Shown piece by piece: positions 11,119 through 23,229 of a stretch of DNA of 64,000 nucleotides. Position numbers and translations under genes: made by a program. Under the pieces are notes generated by a model. That model worked only from the letters and a program-made list of their open reading frames with translations. It did not search any database and had not been told where the DNA came from. The stretch is from Aldrovandia affinis. Taxonomy: Eukaryota; Chordata; Actinopteri; Notacanthiformes; Halosauridae. Position 1 is the first letter of the stretch; every line of letters starts with the position of its first letter. The stretch covers positions 2,865,501-2,929,500 of the forward strand of contig JAINUG010000109.1 of assembly GCA_029706075.1 (NCBI GenBank), written 5' to 3'.

Positions 11119-12128
11119 GTACGTAAATGACAAGCCTAGAATAGCCTGTTCTTGTCATCATGTATTCTTAAGTGGGAAGTTGCAGTTCCATATGCTACAG
11201 TAGAGGGGCAGCAGAGTGCACAGTATGCAGGAATCTGGCAGGTAGGTGTGGAGCCAGTGATGCTCTGTTCAGTACAGTGAGAGACTGTCCTCAAGCAGGA
11301 CCTGCCATAATGTGAACTCTTCTTTTCAAAGAAGAGAGGGAGGAACTACAAACCTGTTCTGTTGACCCTTATGGAAAAGGCAGTTAAGTAAGATTCTGCA
11401 AGTTCTCTGAGGAAAGCACAAATGGAAACAGTCTCCCTTGCACAGTCACATTCTAATTTTGCAGACCTGGAGGAAATGGATCCACCTTGTTAAATTACAC
11501 AATATCCAGCATACCAACCTTCTAATCCCAATGATATTCACTCTGTTCTTTCTTGTGAAAAAAAACAAGAAACACAATTTATAATGATAAATGATAATAT
11601 AATAGTATAATCAAATAATAATAAATCCCATCTCTTGATTATTGTTGATAGTGGAGTTGTCCTGGTGATGTTAATGTCTGTTCCTGACTGGAGGATGATC
11701 AGTCACATGGGCCCAGGGGGACAGGGTCATTCTTCCTGGTTCAAAGGTCACCGCCACTCTGATCAATTTGCATTTGTGGTTCATGACATTTCATCTCTTG
11801 ATTATGAACTAATACTTAACACTAATAATCAATAACTCATAAAGGTCAACATGCAACAGATAATCCATATTACAGTCCTGGCTTTCAGTGATACTGCCAT
11901 TACATGGTTGTCTAACCAACATTCAATTATTCTTATGGAGAGATCTACTGCCAAACTATATGGAGCCAACTGTAGAACTATTCAGCAATGGAACATGTTT
12001 CTGGAATCTGTAAAAGACTACGTAATCACATTTGTAAAGTAATGAATGTAATTTGTCTGTCAATAATGTATGTATGTGTATGTAAGTGTATGGGCATATA
12101 CACTATGAATGGTCATTCCCAGTGTATA
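11119..12128. other. No gene seen
   Basis: AT-rich sequence with short open frames that show no recognisable domain. TGTATG words occur at 12065-12090. Confidence 0.4.
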
Positions 12129-13605
12129 CACTACTGGTCAAAAGTTTTAGAACACCTCAATTTTTCCAGTTTACGCAGTTAAATGTTTAATTGTACTCTG
12201 AAATTAAAGCATAGAACAAATAAACAATTGGAGATAAAAAAGAAATCATGGAATCGTTTTGTTTAACAAAATGTAATCTACATTTTTGACTCATGAAAGT
12301 AACCACCTTTTGCAAATATAACACACTCATGACATTCTTTCTACAATGGAAATCAAATACTGTTTGGAAAGTTCTTCCCAACACTGTTGCAGAAGTTCCC
12401 ACAAATGTTTTGCACTTATAGGTTGCATTGCTTTCACCCTTCTGTCCAGTTCATCCCAAACCAGCTCAATGGGGTTTAAGTCTGGAGACTATGCTGGCTC
12501 CGTGATAAGAAACCTACCGTCTTGTTCTTTTCTTCTAAGGTAGTTCTGACATAGCCTGGAGGTATGTTTTGTGTCATTATCGTGCTGTAGGATGAACCCC
12601 TGACCAACTAGACATAGACCAGAGGGTAATGCATGGTGCTGCAAAATGCTGTGGTAGCCCTTTTGGTTCAGGGTGCCAGTCACTCTGTGCAAGTCACCGA
12701 CTCTGGATCCAGCAAAAGAGCCCAAGACCATCACGCTTCCTCCTCCATGTTTGACAGTTGGTGTCACACACTGAGGAACCATCCTTTCACCTACTCGACG
12801 GGGTACAAAAAACCTGCCTGATGAACCGAAGATTTCAAATTTTGATTTATCGGTCCATAAGACCTTCTTACAGTCTTTAGTAGTCCACTGGCGGTGTTTC
12901 ATGGCCTAGGCAAGCCTCTTTTTCTTATTTTGCCATCTTAGCAATGGCTTTCTTACTACCACTTGACCTGTCAAACCTGCAGCTCAAAATATTCTCTTCA
13001 CAGTTGAAACTGAGACTTCCTTACTTCGACCAGTGTTAAGCTGTGCTTGATGCTGTTATCCTGTGAGCCGCCTATCACGCAAGCTGTTGACTCTCAGAAA
13101 CTTGTCTTCTGATTTTGTTGTGGCTTTGGGTCTGCCAAACCTCTTCCTGTCAGAGTTTCCTTCAGTTTCCAAGTGCCTTTTGCTGGTGTAGGAAACTGTA
13201 CTCACTGACACCTTGGCTTTCTTAGCAATTTTTCTAAAGGAAAGACCTACACTTTAAAGGGTTATGATGGTCTCTCGGTCTTCCTTTGTTAATTGCCTTT
13301 TTCTCACCATTATGATAGCAATATACTACTTCCTGCAGTGCAATATTGTCCAAATAATGCTTCAGAAGGTGTAGTAACACAGTTTGTTCCAACACTGCTT
13401 TTTTATAGACAGAGGGTTTGTAAGTAATGAACAAAAGTTGGGACACCTGTAGGAATTGTTTGCATCAACTTTCAAGGCTTAATTTACTTCCATTGCTGCA
13501 GAACAGCTGTAAGTTGTTAACCCATTACTTGTTCCCTGAAAAGGGCCTTTACTCTGAAATTTACATTATTTTTCAGTTTTTGGTAACCTAAACTTTTATA
13601 CGTAG
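12129..13605 (-). mobile_element. Tc1-like element, family C, longest copy
   Basis: The left end CACTACTGGTCAAAAGTTTT follows a TA dinucleotide. The right side ends in the subterminal word CAGTTTTTGGTAACCTAAAC, and the outermost right terminus is missing or too diverged to see. The length of about 1.48 kb is close to full size for Tc1-like elements. A broken transposase lies inside on the minus strand. This is the least deleted of the five family C copies in the window. Confidence 0.85.
12330..13310 (-). pseudogene. Tc1-like transposase pseudogene, family C
   Basis: The minus-strand start is ATG at 13308-13310 (MVRKRQLTKEDRETII), followed almost at once by a stop. Downstream come a helix-turn-helix region with GRPKATTKSE, then the DD34E catalytic core: VLWTDKSKFEIFG holds the first aspartate, FILQHDNDTKHTS the second, and SPDLNPIELVWDELD the glutamate. 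The last block is in a different frame from the second-aspartate block. The protein would cut and rejoin DNA at TA sites. Several frameshifts and stops make it inactive. Confidence 0.85.
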
Positions 13606-14550
13606 ATATATATTGTTATAAAAACTTGTTCACAAAAAAAAGATGCAACAGATGAGCTGTATTTTGATGGATGACAAAACCAGTCAGACAAAAACAGGCT
13701 CATTGGAATAGATCTTAGAACCGGTTTCCAAAGGACCTGCTTATAATAACAATACAACAAATATTTATTGCAAGGAAATACTTTCTGCCCGCAGATTCAC
13801 ACAAACAAAGGAAAGTAAATACAATTCAATAATCAAGCGATAGACAGCCTGGGTTATGTGCTGACTTTAAAGAGACAGGATTCCAATTAAAATCAGGCTT
13901 TGCAGTGCCATGGAGAAAGACTTAAAAGCAATTCGGAAGCAATCTCATTAATGGAATTTTATTTGTGTGGAAGTCTTTGGTCAGCTACCACATGAATAGC
14001 CAAACATTTATTATGTATTAATCATGCCAATCTTACAATTTGCCAGTAATACACAAATATCCAAAGGCTTGAAAAAATAATTACACGCTTTTGATGACGT
14101 TGATATGGGCAGGATATTAAATATAGATCAATTTGAATTCCAAACACTTTAATCTGCCTGAATGAATATTGTTTGTTTATTTCTATGCTTATAATGTGGC
14201 ACATTGCTTTTGAAGGCATAGAGCCTTTTTAAAAGTGAATAGATTCACATGACTACATGCAATGCAACTGCTACCACAGACAGGATCAACTCTACTTTGG
14301 AGCCATGTAGAAGCTTCGTTCTCAGACCCAGTGATGCACATCACCAAGATGGATGTCGACCCACCGCCGCCACGCCCGCCATAAACCCCCGTCTGCAGCA
14401 ATGCGGCCCCGAGGTACAGTAAAGGTTTTTATTGCAGTGCTGCGTAAATCTAAAACGCTGTCTCAAACCAATCTGAGCAGACGAGTGTTGCACGCACTGA
14501 GCGACGGGCCTGTTTAAAGGCTCACATGAGGCACGCCACACAGACAGGAG
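13606..14550. other. No gene seen
   Basis: Mostly unique-looking AT-rich sequence. The stretch 13650-14220 has mixed composition and no repeats I recognise. Confidence 0.4.
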
Positions 14551-14552
14551 CG

Positions 14553-14632
14553 GCCGTGTGGTCATACCGGCTGAGGACCTTGGACTGCAACTCAGGGGTT
14601 GCACGTTCAAATCCAAGCTGCACTGCACTGTC
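14553..14632 (+). mobile_element. tRNA-like SINE head fragment
   Basis: Contains GCCGTGTGGTCATACCGGCT followed by TGGACTGCAACTC and a B-box-like GTTCAAATCC. The spacing is compatible with a tRNA-derived SINE head. No LINE-type tail follows, so it is a fragment. Confidence 0.45.
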
Positions 14633-15640
14633 GGAACAATCAATTATCAATTAAATCTCCGAATTTGTTGATAGGCAGAGCAATCTGGTGGATCAACCTT
14701 CATCAAAATATACAATTTAAAATTAACAGCTGGTTTATTCAGTTACAACAGTTAGACAAAATATTCAATGTCCAATCTACAGATGTAGGTTCACCTACCT
14801 TAACAAATACTAAATTGGAACTTCCAATATGTAGGGTTTAGTTCTGTCTCCTCACATATGGAACATTTATTTCAGTTTGACAATTAAGTTGAGGCTTGCA
14901 GGCAGTAACTGCTGTATCTAGCCAATTGTGAACCCACCACTTTCAGGGAAAAATTATTGCTACCATTTCACAAGCTTGCCAAACCAGGCTTGTCTCTCTC
15001 CAAATGCAAAACACACACAGCCGAGGTGTTAGCTGGCATCAGCTCTTACAAGATAAAAACAGGACAGAGAAACAAATAGGATTCCCACCAAAATCTAAGC
15101 ATCGTGTCACCAACATGTCAGACTTTAAGTGTTGAGGGGGGGAAGGGGTTGGCTCACTCCCTTCATAGCCCATAATTTACAATTTGGGGGGATTTCCAGC
15201 GCAAGCCAGGTTCAGACCTTTTTATATTTTTGTTTTGGATCACTTACAACCACAATATATATTTTTAAGGTTGCCATTGATATGCTCCTCTCATGTTGAG
15301 AATCGGGGCGATATCAAACATCACTATGGCCTGGGGAAGTCAGCTTCGTTTATACCGAGATGCTGGTTGAGCTGATATTTGGAGGGGCATAATATTCTCA
15401 TGATATGCTACCAAGAGAAGAGGCCAATCATACCATGTTGACCTCTGCTTTATTTTGGCAGGCCATAATTATTTTCTCCATGATCCATAATTCCTGACTC
15501 ATAGGTAGAAATTGTGGGGTGTGGCACTGGTTCACCACCGCTACATACCCAACTGCCCTGGCTTCACTCACAGAGCCATAAACCTGCCAAAGATGGCCCC
15601 ACTCTGTCTGCCTGTGCAGGATGACTAAAATGCACCTCCC
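14633..15640. other. No gene seen
   Basis: AT-rich sequence with short open frames. No domain, RNA gene or mobile-element end is recognised. Confidence 0.4.
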
Positions 15641-15644
15641 CAAC

Positions 15645-15765
15645 AGCACTGTACCCTTGAGCAAGGCACTTAACCTAAATTGCTTCAGTAAAATAAATGG
15701 ACAGTATGTAGCTGTCTAAGTTGTTCTGGATAGGGGTATCTGCTAAGCAGAAGACGACAGTACTG
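15645..15765 (+). mobile_element. SINE family B, 3' fragment
   Basis: Shows GTACCCTTGAGCAAGGCACT, TAACCTAAATTGCTTCAGTA and a decayed end GGATAGGGGTATCTGCTAAG, matching the body and tail of the SINEs at 43.7, 55.3 and 63.4 kb. The tRNA-like head is not recognisable. Confidence 0.75.
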
Positions 15766-17472
15766 TAAAGACAGGGGTGGGATGTGTGCGTGTGTCTTCA
15801 AGGTGACAGCACTAAAAAAACAAGGCATGGCATTCCTTCTCCAGGTTCAAGATGTTGGGGTGGATTTCTTGAACCCTTTAGTGATACAGTGTCATCAATC
15901 CACAGCAGGTGCTCCTCGACAGCCACTTCTCGTGATTAGGACAGTAACTAGGATAATAAAACCTGAAGCACACATTCACCTAAAACGCAAGTGGGTATAC
16001 AGCTAGCCATTACACAGTGTTCAATTAAAACGAACTGGAAAAGACGGCTCTGCATTCTTGTCTCCAGATACTGGACATTTAAAGTCTAGTACATTTTGAA
16101 AATGTGAGTGTTTTAACTGAACGCTCACTTCTGTAACCCTTTGGGCATCCATGTATGAGTATCTGAACATCTGAACATCAATCCCTGCATTATGAGGCAT
16201 CTTTTATCTTCACTCACTTGTAATCACGCCACTGAAAAATTATTTTGCAATCTTCGTTATGGAACCGCAATCCTGTGCATCAAGCTTTAAATTTGATGCA
16301 AGTGACCCCAAAGGACCAGCCTGTGAACCCCGGGTCAGTGAGGGGGGTTTCTTCTTTGAACCACCCAATCCCGCGCCTCTGGTTGCATTCCTCAGGTCCA
16401 CCCCCCCAGCCCCCGTAGTCACCCCAAAACCCCACAATGGTGCATTTGAACAGTACTTTCTGCTTTATTTATTGATTTATTTGTACATGGATAAAACATT
16501 TTCAGGAGACAAACAACAGACAAACTGTCTGACTTCCCTGTTCTGCAGTGTTGATAGAAAATATAAAGGTAATAGAAGAACGAAAAGATAAAAGGTAAAA
16601 GGGGGATGCAATGGAGAGAAATAACTTTCCAAGAAAAAAAAAAATCCTCACTGTGGGTCACAAAGAAATCAACAGAAAGATGACTGTGACAGCGCAGCGC
16701 TATCCCACAGACCGCCAGTAATGTTTCTCCTTAATGATCTGCTATACAGACACACTTTAGCCAGGGAGACTTCAAGAGCTTACATTTCTACATAATATGC
16801 ACCCATACCAGGGCATATTGGACCGACACATGAAACAAACACGTTTTTGTTTCAGGTTTCCCTGCACAAATGAGCAGCCATTCACACACTACCCCAGGGG
16901 AGACATTAAAGCTGATTGTAGCCCTTCTACAGGGAAAATTGGTTTCATTTCACATTTCATCCATTTCACATCGCAGGATATTTGACCAAAGCCATGCAGG
17001 TTTAACGCCTCACGCAGGCAGTCAACACAATTAGTCCCAGCTCTGCCTGGGAATGGAGCTGGCATAAGCACCATGCCTGATCCATTACACCCTGTACACA
17101 CTATATAGGGGATAAGCTTTGTAATTGCGTGACCGTTTCCATAAATAATATACATTCATTAATTTACTTGTGAGGGCTGAAACCTGGATGTGAGTTATGG
17201 TGGAGGTTAATGAATGGAGCTCACCATGCATAGTAGAAGTGGTATTATTCTACAATAAATGATACTGCTATAGGCTTTAAATCATCATTCATTAAATTCC
17301 CCAGTCCGCGTGCTTTCGGTAAAGTGATAAACATTAAGGCGATATGGAACTCGTACCCGTGGTATATCATGAATGTTGGCATGGCTTAAAGGGGTGTTGT
17401 TAGGCACAATGTGAAGTGGAGTGCAGGCCACGGGTTCGAGTGCCATATCACTTTTAAACATATAAACATATA
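15766..17472. other. No gene seen
   Basis: An open stretch at 16259-16440 is proline-rich in one frame but shows no domain, splice-site context or repeat. The rest is AT-rich and unremarkable. Confidence 0.4.
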
Positions 17473-17630
17473 CACTACTGGTCAAAAGTTTTTGAACACC
17501 CTCATTTTCCAGTTTTTACTGAAATTTAAGCAGTTCAAGTCCAGTGAATAACCTGAAATGGTAGAAAGGTAAGCGGTAAACTGCCAGAGGTAAAAAATAA
17601 AAAAGTTTAGGTTACCAATAATTTTTTTTA
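17473..17630. mobile_element. Tc1-like family C, solo end fragment
   Basis: CACTACTGGTCAAAAGTTTT follows TA at 17471-17472. The family C subterminal words follow (GCAGTTCAAGTCCAGTGAAT, ACCTGAAATGGTAGAAAGGT, GGTAAACTGCCAGAGG, GTTTAGGTTACC). The transposase and the other end are absent. Confidence 0.85.
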
Positions 17631-17639
17631 TATCAGGGA

Positions 17640-17845
17640 TTCAGATTCTCCGTGGAGTGAATTTTGTATGTTTGCAAGTTTGTAGAACTGCATGTCACAA
17701 ATGCCACTCGTCGAAGCCATGCGATCACTATGCAACAGTATGTATGTATTGTCCTACATTTTCTAGCAACTGTATGTATTGCCCTACATTTTCTAGCCAC
17801 CGGTACATATACGTATTCCTTTGGTGATACGGAGAACCTGAACAA
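17640..17845. repeat. Small inverted repeat enclosing a 30 bp direct duplication
   Basis: The arm TTCAGATTCTCCGTGGAGTG near 17640 is imperfectly complementary to the segment ending ACGGAGAACCTGAA near 17840. Between them a 30 bp unit starting GTATGTATTG is present twice (17742 and 17772). The arrangement resembles a very short non-autonomous element, but no target duplication was confirmed. Confidence 0.45.
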
Positions 17846-18421
17846 ACAATTTATATAGTTATATGTATATAGTTATCAATAATAAATAAAATGTACTGTT
17901 GCATATTAACCCATATCCACCTAATGCATTATTCTGTATAAACATGGTGTGTATGCCTAGCCACATAACACACCAATTCACACTCAGCCAACCTTCAGTC
18001 TAAAACTTCCCTCTTGGAAATGGAAAGAGAAACAATAGGCAAATTATATATAATTGGGAAGAGCATAAAATTATTTTTATTTTGATGTACAGTATAAACT
18101 GATGTGTTATGCCCAATCACAAAACAGTTGCAATTGAAAAACCTCATATACAAATTATGAACATTTCAAAATATGTATTTGTACATAATTTATAATAATA
18201 GATAATATGTGGAGATATATGGTATGTCATATCAATAAAACATTTTAACAAATTGGTGTTATTATATACATGACATACAAATATGTGTGTAAATTATGTA
18301 CAGATAAATTCTTACAATCTTACATTTATTTGTCAAATCTACATTTATATGTAACAATTTTTAAATTTGACGTGAAGAGTTATATTTCAATGAATTGTGT
18401 TCGTATCATTCCATGCAATGT
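17846..18421. other. No gene seen
   Basis: Very AT-rich sequence with many ATATG/TATAA words and no recognised feature. Confidence 0.4.
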
Positions 18422-18435
18422 CACAAGTTCATCTC

Positions 18436-18794
18436 CATCCATCCATCCATTATCTAGGCCGCTTATTCCTGGTCAGGGTCGCGGGGGGCTGGAGCCTATC
18501 CCAGCATGCGTTCCGGGCGAGAGGCAGGAATACACCCTGGACAGGTCGCCAATCCATCGCAGGGCACACACACCATTCACTCACACACTCATACCTACGG
18601 GCAATTTAGACTCTCCAATTAGCCTAACGTGCATGTCTTTGGACTGTGGGAAGAAACCGGAGTACCCGGAGGAAACCCACGCGGACACGCGGAGAACATG
18701 CAAACTCCGCACAGAAAGGCCCCCGGCCTGGATTCGAACCCGAGACCTTCTTGCTGTGAGGCGACAGCGCTATCCACTGCACCACCGTGCCGCG
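18436..18794 (-). mobile_element. tRNA-derived SINE with L2-type tail, long copy
   Basis: On the minus strand the element opens CGGCACGGTGGTGCAGTGGA, a good A-box region, then has a B box GGTTCGAATCC, a body with AACATGCAAACTCCGC-type words in antisense, and a tail ending in (GGAT)n. A 14 bp perfect target duplication CACAAGTTCATCTC flanks it (18422-18435 and 18795-18808). At 359 bp it is longer than its relative at 1910-2165, which lacks much of the middle. The open frame across it on the plus strand is accidental. Confidence 0.92.
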
Positions 18795-18808
18795 CACAAG
18801 TTCATCTC

Positions 18809-19359
18809 ATTCTTCATTTTATTATTAGTTTCAATTTTGTGCGTGCCTTTTGTTTGTTGTGTCTGTTGGGATCCTGTTGAGTTCCTACTGCTTTCCTGTA
18901 GCAAGTTTGTTGATAGAGAAGCAATTTCGTCTTTGTATTATGAGCTTTATTGTAACCAATGCAAGCATTTAGGATAGCAATGTCAAGCATGTACTAAATT
19001 ATTTTATAGTACAACTTTATTGACTTTGTTTGTCTCTTGTAACAGGCAATTGTTTTGTCAGGAAAGTCTACACCCCCATGTGTTTGTTATATCATGATAT
19101 AATATTTGGACGTTGCACCTCAACACGCATTTCAATTTCATTTAATTTTTTTGGTGAATGAAGGGTTTGCGCGGTCTACAGAAAATTCTGTAGTTTGGCG
19201 GATATGGGTTAAGTGCAGTGTAATTTTATCGTATGATTCCTGAGTGATTGGTGCAATAGATTGTACTCGCATTATGATCACCTGCAGCCTTGTGTGAGCC
19301 ACAGTCATAAGACTGGAAACCCAGGGTTAAGCCCAAAGTTAGCTCGCTAAGGAAAGGAC
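18809..19359. other. No gene seen
   Basis: AT-rich up to about 19230. The last 100 bases may be the decayed upstream part of the LINE that follows, but no motif is readable. Confidence 0.4.
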
Positions 19360-20953
19360 TGGTAACAGGAGCCGTCTTTGTTGATCTGTCTGCCACGTAT
19401 GACACTGTGAACCATCGCCTCCTCCTAAAAAAGACCTTGGAGTTGACAAAAGACCTGGCACTCACAGACCTCATTGGAGCCCTCCTGAAAGATAGGTGCT
19501 TCTTTGTTGTCCTGAATAACAAGCAAAGTCTCTGGCGACGACAACGGAATGGCCTACCTCAAGGTAGTGTGTTGGCCCCACTACTATATAACATCTATAC
19601 CAACGACCAGCCAGGGGCGTGTTTAGGGGGTGGACTAGGGTGGCACGTGCCACACCTGGAATCTGATTGGCCACCCCAGGTGCCACCCCAGATGCTGCGG
19701 GCGCACCGGGCGCAAAATTTAAGATGAAGAAAAAAAAACACAGTTAGGGCAGCAGTCCTGAACCCTTTTTTGCATTCGGATGCATACACCCGCCCCCGGT
19801 CCGCGAAATAAATGAACGGGTCTCAGCTTTTATTCGCGTACACCCCCGGTCAGTGTCCCCCACCCCCGGTCAGTGCCCCACTTGGGCCAATGGACCAGAA
19901 CACTGAGCGTTTCATCTATGCCGACGATCTCTGTGTAACATCCCAAGAGAACATGTTTGAAGCAATAGAAGTAAACCTCACCACAGCCTTAGATGAGCTA
20001 CTCCTCTACTACGAGCGCAACCACCTACATGCTAACCCTGCAAAGACCCAAGTCTGCTCTTTCCATCTCAGGAACCGTGAAGCCAACCGACCTCTTAACA
20101 TCAAATGGTCTGGAACACCACTTGAGCACTGTACCCATCCTGTCTACCTTGGAGTAACCCTGGACCGTACTCTCTCCTTTAAGGAGCACATCAAAAATAC
20201 AAAATACAAAGTCGGTTCCCGAAACAACATCTTACAGAAACTGACCAACCCCAAATGGGGAGCCACAGCACACACATTAAGATACACTGCTCTGGCTTTG
20301 TGCTATTCCTCTGCGGAATATGCATGCCCTGTTTGGGAGAGATCAACCCATGCCAAGAAACTTGACCCAGCATTGAACAACACCTGCCGCCTGATCACTG
20401 GCTGCTTGAAACCCACCAACACAAGCAACTTGCACCTCCTCGCTGGCATTGCCCCTGCTGATATCAGACGGGAAGATGCCAGCCGAGTCGAGATAACAAA
20501 AGCTACTAGTGATGAACGCCATCTCCTCCATGGATGTCACCCTCCGGCCCAGCGGCTAAAGTCAAGAAGAAGTTTTCTTAGCCATGTCCAGCCCCTAACA
20601 AAGTCCCGGGAAGAAACCAGAATCCAACTCTGGATGGAAAAGCTTGAAAATGACCCCCCTCCAACTGTCATAGGAATACCCCCCACTGAAGACCTTCCCC
20701 TGGCCTAGAAGCACCATGGGCTCAGTGGAAAACACTCAACCGCCTGAGAACGAGAGCGGGAAGGTCAAAAGCTGCTCTGGCCAGATGGGGCTACAAGACT
20801 GGCCCAACCACCTGTGAATGTGGTGAAGCAGACCACACTATGGAGCACTGCCTTGTCTGCTCTCTACTACCCAACCCTTGCAGCTCAAAAGACCTTGCAG
20901 TGTTCAACAAAAATGCAAAGGGCTGTGTACAGAAATGGGAAAATGTGATATAA
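19360..20953 (+). pseudogene. Non-LTR retrotransposon (LINE) reverse transcriptase, interrupted
   Basis: The frame reads through reverse transcriptase motif A (FVDLSATYDTVNH, near 19378), motif B (NGLPQGSVLAPLLYNIY, near 19550) and, after a 288 bp insertion, motif C (FIYADDLCVT, near 19915) with its YADD catalytic pair. Thumb and connection regions follow (YLGVTLDRTLSFKEHIKNT). A TAG at 20706-20708 ends that frame. The C-terminal part continues in another frame to a stop at 20951, carrying a CxCG...H...C motif (CECGEADHTMEHCLVC) typical of LINE ORF2 ends. The N-terminal endonuclease is missing, so the copy is 5' truncated. I place it in the jockey/CR1-like superfamily but cannot name the clade. 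Confidence 0.88.
19611..19898. mobile_element. 288 bp insertion inside the LINE reverse transcriptase
   Basis: GACCAG occurs at 19605-19610 and again at 19893-19898. The intervening block has no reverse transcriptase similarity and separates motif B from motif C. Its length is exactly 96 codons, and the reverse transcriptase frame is the same on both sides. It begins CCAGGGGCGTG, close to the CAGGGGCGT end of the hAT-like element at 3.6 kb, but has no matching right end. It includes a short run of A at 19729-19738 and a tandem CACCCCCGGTCAGTG word near 19840-19880. Confidence 0.75.
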
Positions 20954-21239
20954 ACACCACGCTTCAAAGAAACGAAAAGAAGGAGCTCGCTAACCCACCA
21001 ATCCTGCTTTGTGAAACAGTGCTCTGGATCTCTCCATTTTGCATGTGGTTGGCTGTGTTATAAATGCCACCCCTTTTGTGTGCATGTGCTCATAGCTCAA
21101 CCAGAAAAAACAGGGCTGACAGAACGAGTTGATAACCGCTATCGTTAGGCTTTGTGTAGCAAGCTAACCCAAAGATACCCTGACTATGATGAACTTCCTT
21201 TGTGAGACAGTCCCTTACACACACAGTGCATCAACACAT
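20954..21239. other. No gene seen; LINE 3' flank
   Basis: May include the 3' untranslated part of the LINE. It ends at the ACAT target site of the Gypsy element. Confidence 0.4.
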
Positions 21240-21876
21240 TGTAGCGCCCAAGTAGGCGCATGCTATGGTGTCATTGTGGAGGGGAAATACCTCTCCGCTC
21301 GCTGGCTCGACCCTTGTGCAGAATTGGGAACCCTGGGACTAATTCCCCAGCTGAAGTGCATAAGCGCGATTACGAATTGTTAAAAGGTGTGCTTTCACAC
21401 AGGTACGGGGTTGGGAGTAGGTAAGAGATTGGGTGGGTGAGAGTTTGGCGAGAGAAAGAAAGAGAAAGAGTTTTGTTGGAGAGAAAAGACTGCGTGTTGA
21501 ATTAACACCACTTTGTTCTTTTGAAAGTTTGTTTGTGATTATTATTTTGTGGCAATCGGACAGATTACCTTTGGATAAACGACAACGGATTGGACGACGA
21601 CGACGATGAAGGATTTACCCCAGAACAGACAACGACAGCGGAATTGGATCACGGAAAATACAACAACGAGAGCGAAAGTTTGTGGACATTGTTGAATTTT
21701 CAGTGACATTGTTTGTCAATTTCCCTACACGGGAGCAGCATTTCCATCCGCGGAATCCTCCGCTGTAATTAATAAATCTCATTTTGCTTTTGAACTGTCT
21801 CCATTTTGCCATTATTCATTGATTAAGTTATCGATTATTGGTGAAATGGAAATCCCACACCCTTGGTTGCGCTACA
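21240..21876 (+). repeat. 5' LTR (637 bp)
   Basis: Bounded by TGTAGCG and CGCTACA and closely matching 24585-25176. It contains AATAAA at 21771-21776, a candidate polyadenylation signal, in a block of about 45 bp that is absent from the 3' LTR. A GA-rich tract lies near 21450. Confidence 0.93.
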
Positions 21877-21960
21877 TTCAGTGGAGATAAATAAATAAAT
21901 AATAAATAATAATTAAATAAATATTTAAGTTAATAAATAACTTACTCTGTACAGTGTGAA

Positions 21961-22850
21961 ATGGAGCCGTTCATTAGACAGCTAGAGAAAAGTCACGCTG
22001 CGCAGCTGGCGCACAACCAAACGCTGCTGGATGAGGAGCGGCAGCAGACAACCCTTCTGCGCAAGGAAGTAGCGTGGCTGTCAGCCACCACAACCTCCCG
22101 CCGACCAAACCCCAGTGCATTCATTGTGAAGATGACCGCGGAGGATGCCGTTGAGGTGTACCTCCAAACCTTTGAGCGAACGGCAACCCGAGAAGGGTGG
22201 GCTCCAGGGCAATGGGCCGGGTTGATAGCTCCATTCCTGTCCGGGGCAGCTCAGCACACGTACCAGGATCTGGACGAGGTCCAGGCCGCAGACTACACCG
22301 TCCTGAAGAGGGAAATTCTGCGTCGCGCAGGGCACAGCCTCATCGGCCAGGCACAAAGGTTTCACGATTGCACTTTCAACGCCACCTTACCACCCCGAGC
22401 CCAGATTCATCACCTGATCCGCCTGGCCAAGAACTGGATGACCATGGAACCGGCTGCCCTAATGCCAATGGAACGATTTGTCATTGACAAATGTTTACGC
22501 TCCCTACCATTTGAAGCCAAGAAGTTAGCAAGCCAGGCAAGCCCCCAGAGCGCCGACGAACTGGTGGAGCTGGTAGAAGAATACCAAGCCGCTGTAGAGG
22601 TCCTGCGCAGCAGCCGACCTGCCTGACCCGAACCTGAGAAGCCCAAAGCCTCGGTCCAAGCACGGGAAAAACCGAAACTGGACGGGATGACCGGGGCCAG
22701 GTTCAGAGAAGGTAACCGGGCACCTGCTATGGCAATGCCCCTTCATGAACGAAGACCGCCGGGCATGTTTTGACTGTGGAGAGGTGGGACATATCTCTTG
22801 GAATTGTCCCCGACGGGACATGGTGATGCGGACCGCATCCGCCACAGATA
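21961..22850 (+). pseudogene. Gag pseudogene of the Gypsy element with a zinc knuckle
   Basis: ATG at 21961 lies 84 bases after the 5' LTR. The first 221 codons encode a Gag-like protein: a helical, Gln/Glu-rich N-terminus (residues 1-45), a capsid-like region (LYLQTFERTA-type block and AQRFHDCTF), and a run of LVELVEEYQAA near the end. A TGA at 22624-22626 interrupts it. After a frameshift near 22735 a nucleocapsid zinc knuckle is readable, CFDCGEVGHISWNC, with C-x2-C-x4-H-x4-C spacing that would bind RNA. The sequence then breaks into the large deletion. The TGA could have arisen from CGA by C-to-T change. Confidence 0.85.
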
Positions 22851-22919
22851 CCCCGCCCGCAAAACCCTGCGGGTTGCTGCTGTCCTGCTGGGCCACCGAG
22901 GGTTGGCGCTGCCTTCCCT

Positions 22920-23165
22920 CTTCATCCGCGAGCATATGAAGGAGGCACAGGAGACGCAGCAAGGCATCTACAATCGTGGGGCGCGGCTCCGTGAATTTCA
23001 GCCCAGGGATCAGGTACTGGTGCTCGTCCCCACATCCGAGTGCAAGTTCCTTGCCCGCTGGAAAGGACCATATGAGGTCCTAGAGAAAGTGGGCGAAGTT
23101 AATTATAGAGTAAGTCAACCCGACCGACGCAAGAAAACTCAGCTGTATCATATTAATCTGTTGAA
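22920..23165 (+). pseudogene. Integrase C-terminal domain (GPY/F type)
   Basis: The frame contains IREHMKEAQETQQGIYN, FQPRDQVLVLVP, then KFLARWKGPYEVLEKVG and YHINLLKQWH. This is the C-terminal integrase region with the GPY module, ending in the conserved INLLK.W linker. The zinc-binding and catalytic DDE parts of integrase are missing, removed with the protease by a deletion whose junction lies between about 22850 and 22920. The frame continues directly into the reverse transcriptase, so integrase precedes reverse transcriptase within one polyprotein. Confidence 0.88.
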
Positions 23166-23229
23166 ACAGTGGCATGTCAGTGACCAGGTCCCAGAGGGCG
23201 GACCACAGCCGTGTTTTACAGCCAGCCAG

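Noticed and set aside
16259-16591. A proline-rich 110-codon frame as a possible host exon
   Set aside because: No recognised domain, no convincing splice-site context and no partner exons nearby.
18270-18977. A 235-codon plus-strand open frame
   Set aside because: It runs antisense through the SINE at 18436-18794 and AT-rich flanks; accidental.
21880-21900. A primer-binding site just after the 5' LTR (TGGAGATAAA)
   Set aside because: It starts with TGG but cannot be matched to a tRNA 3' end from memory, and the AT-rich sequence that follows is low complexity.
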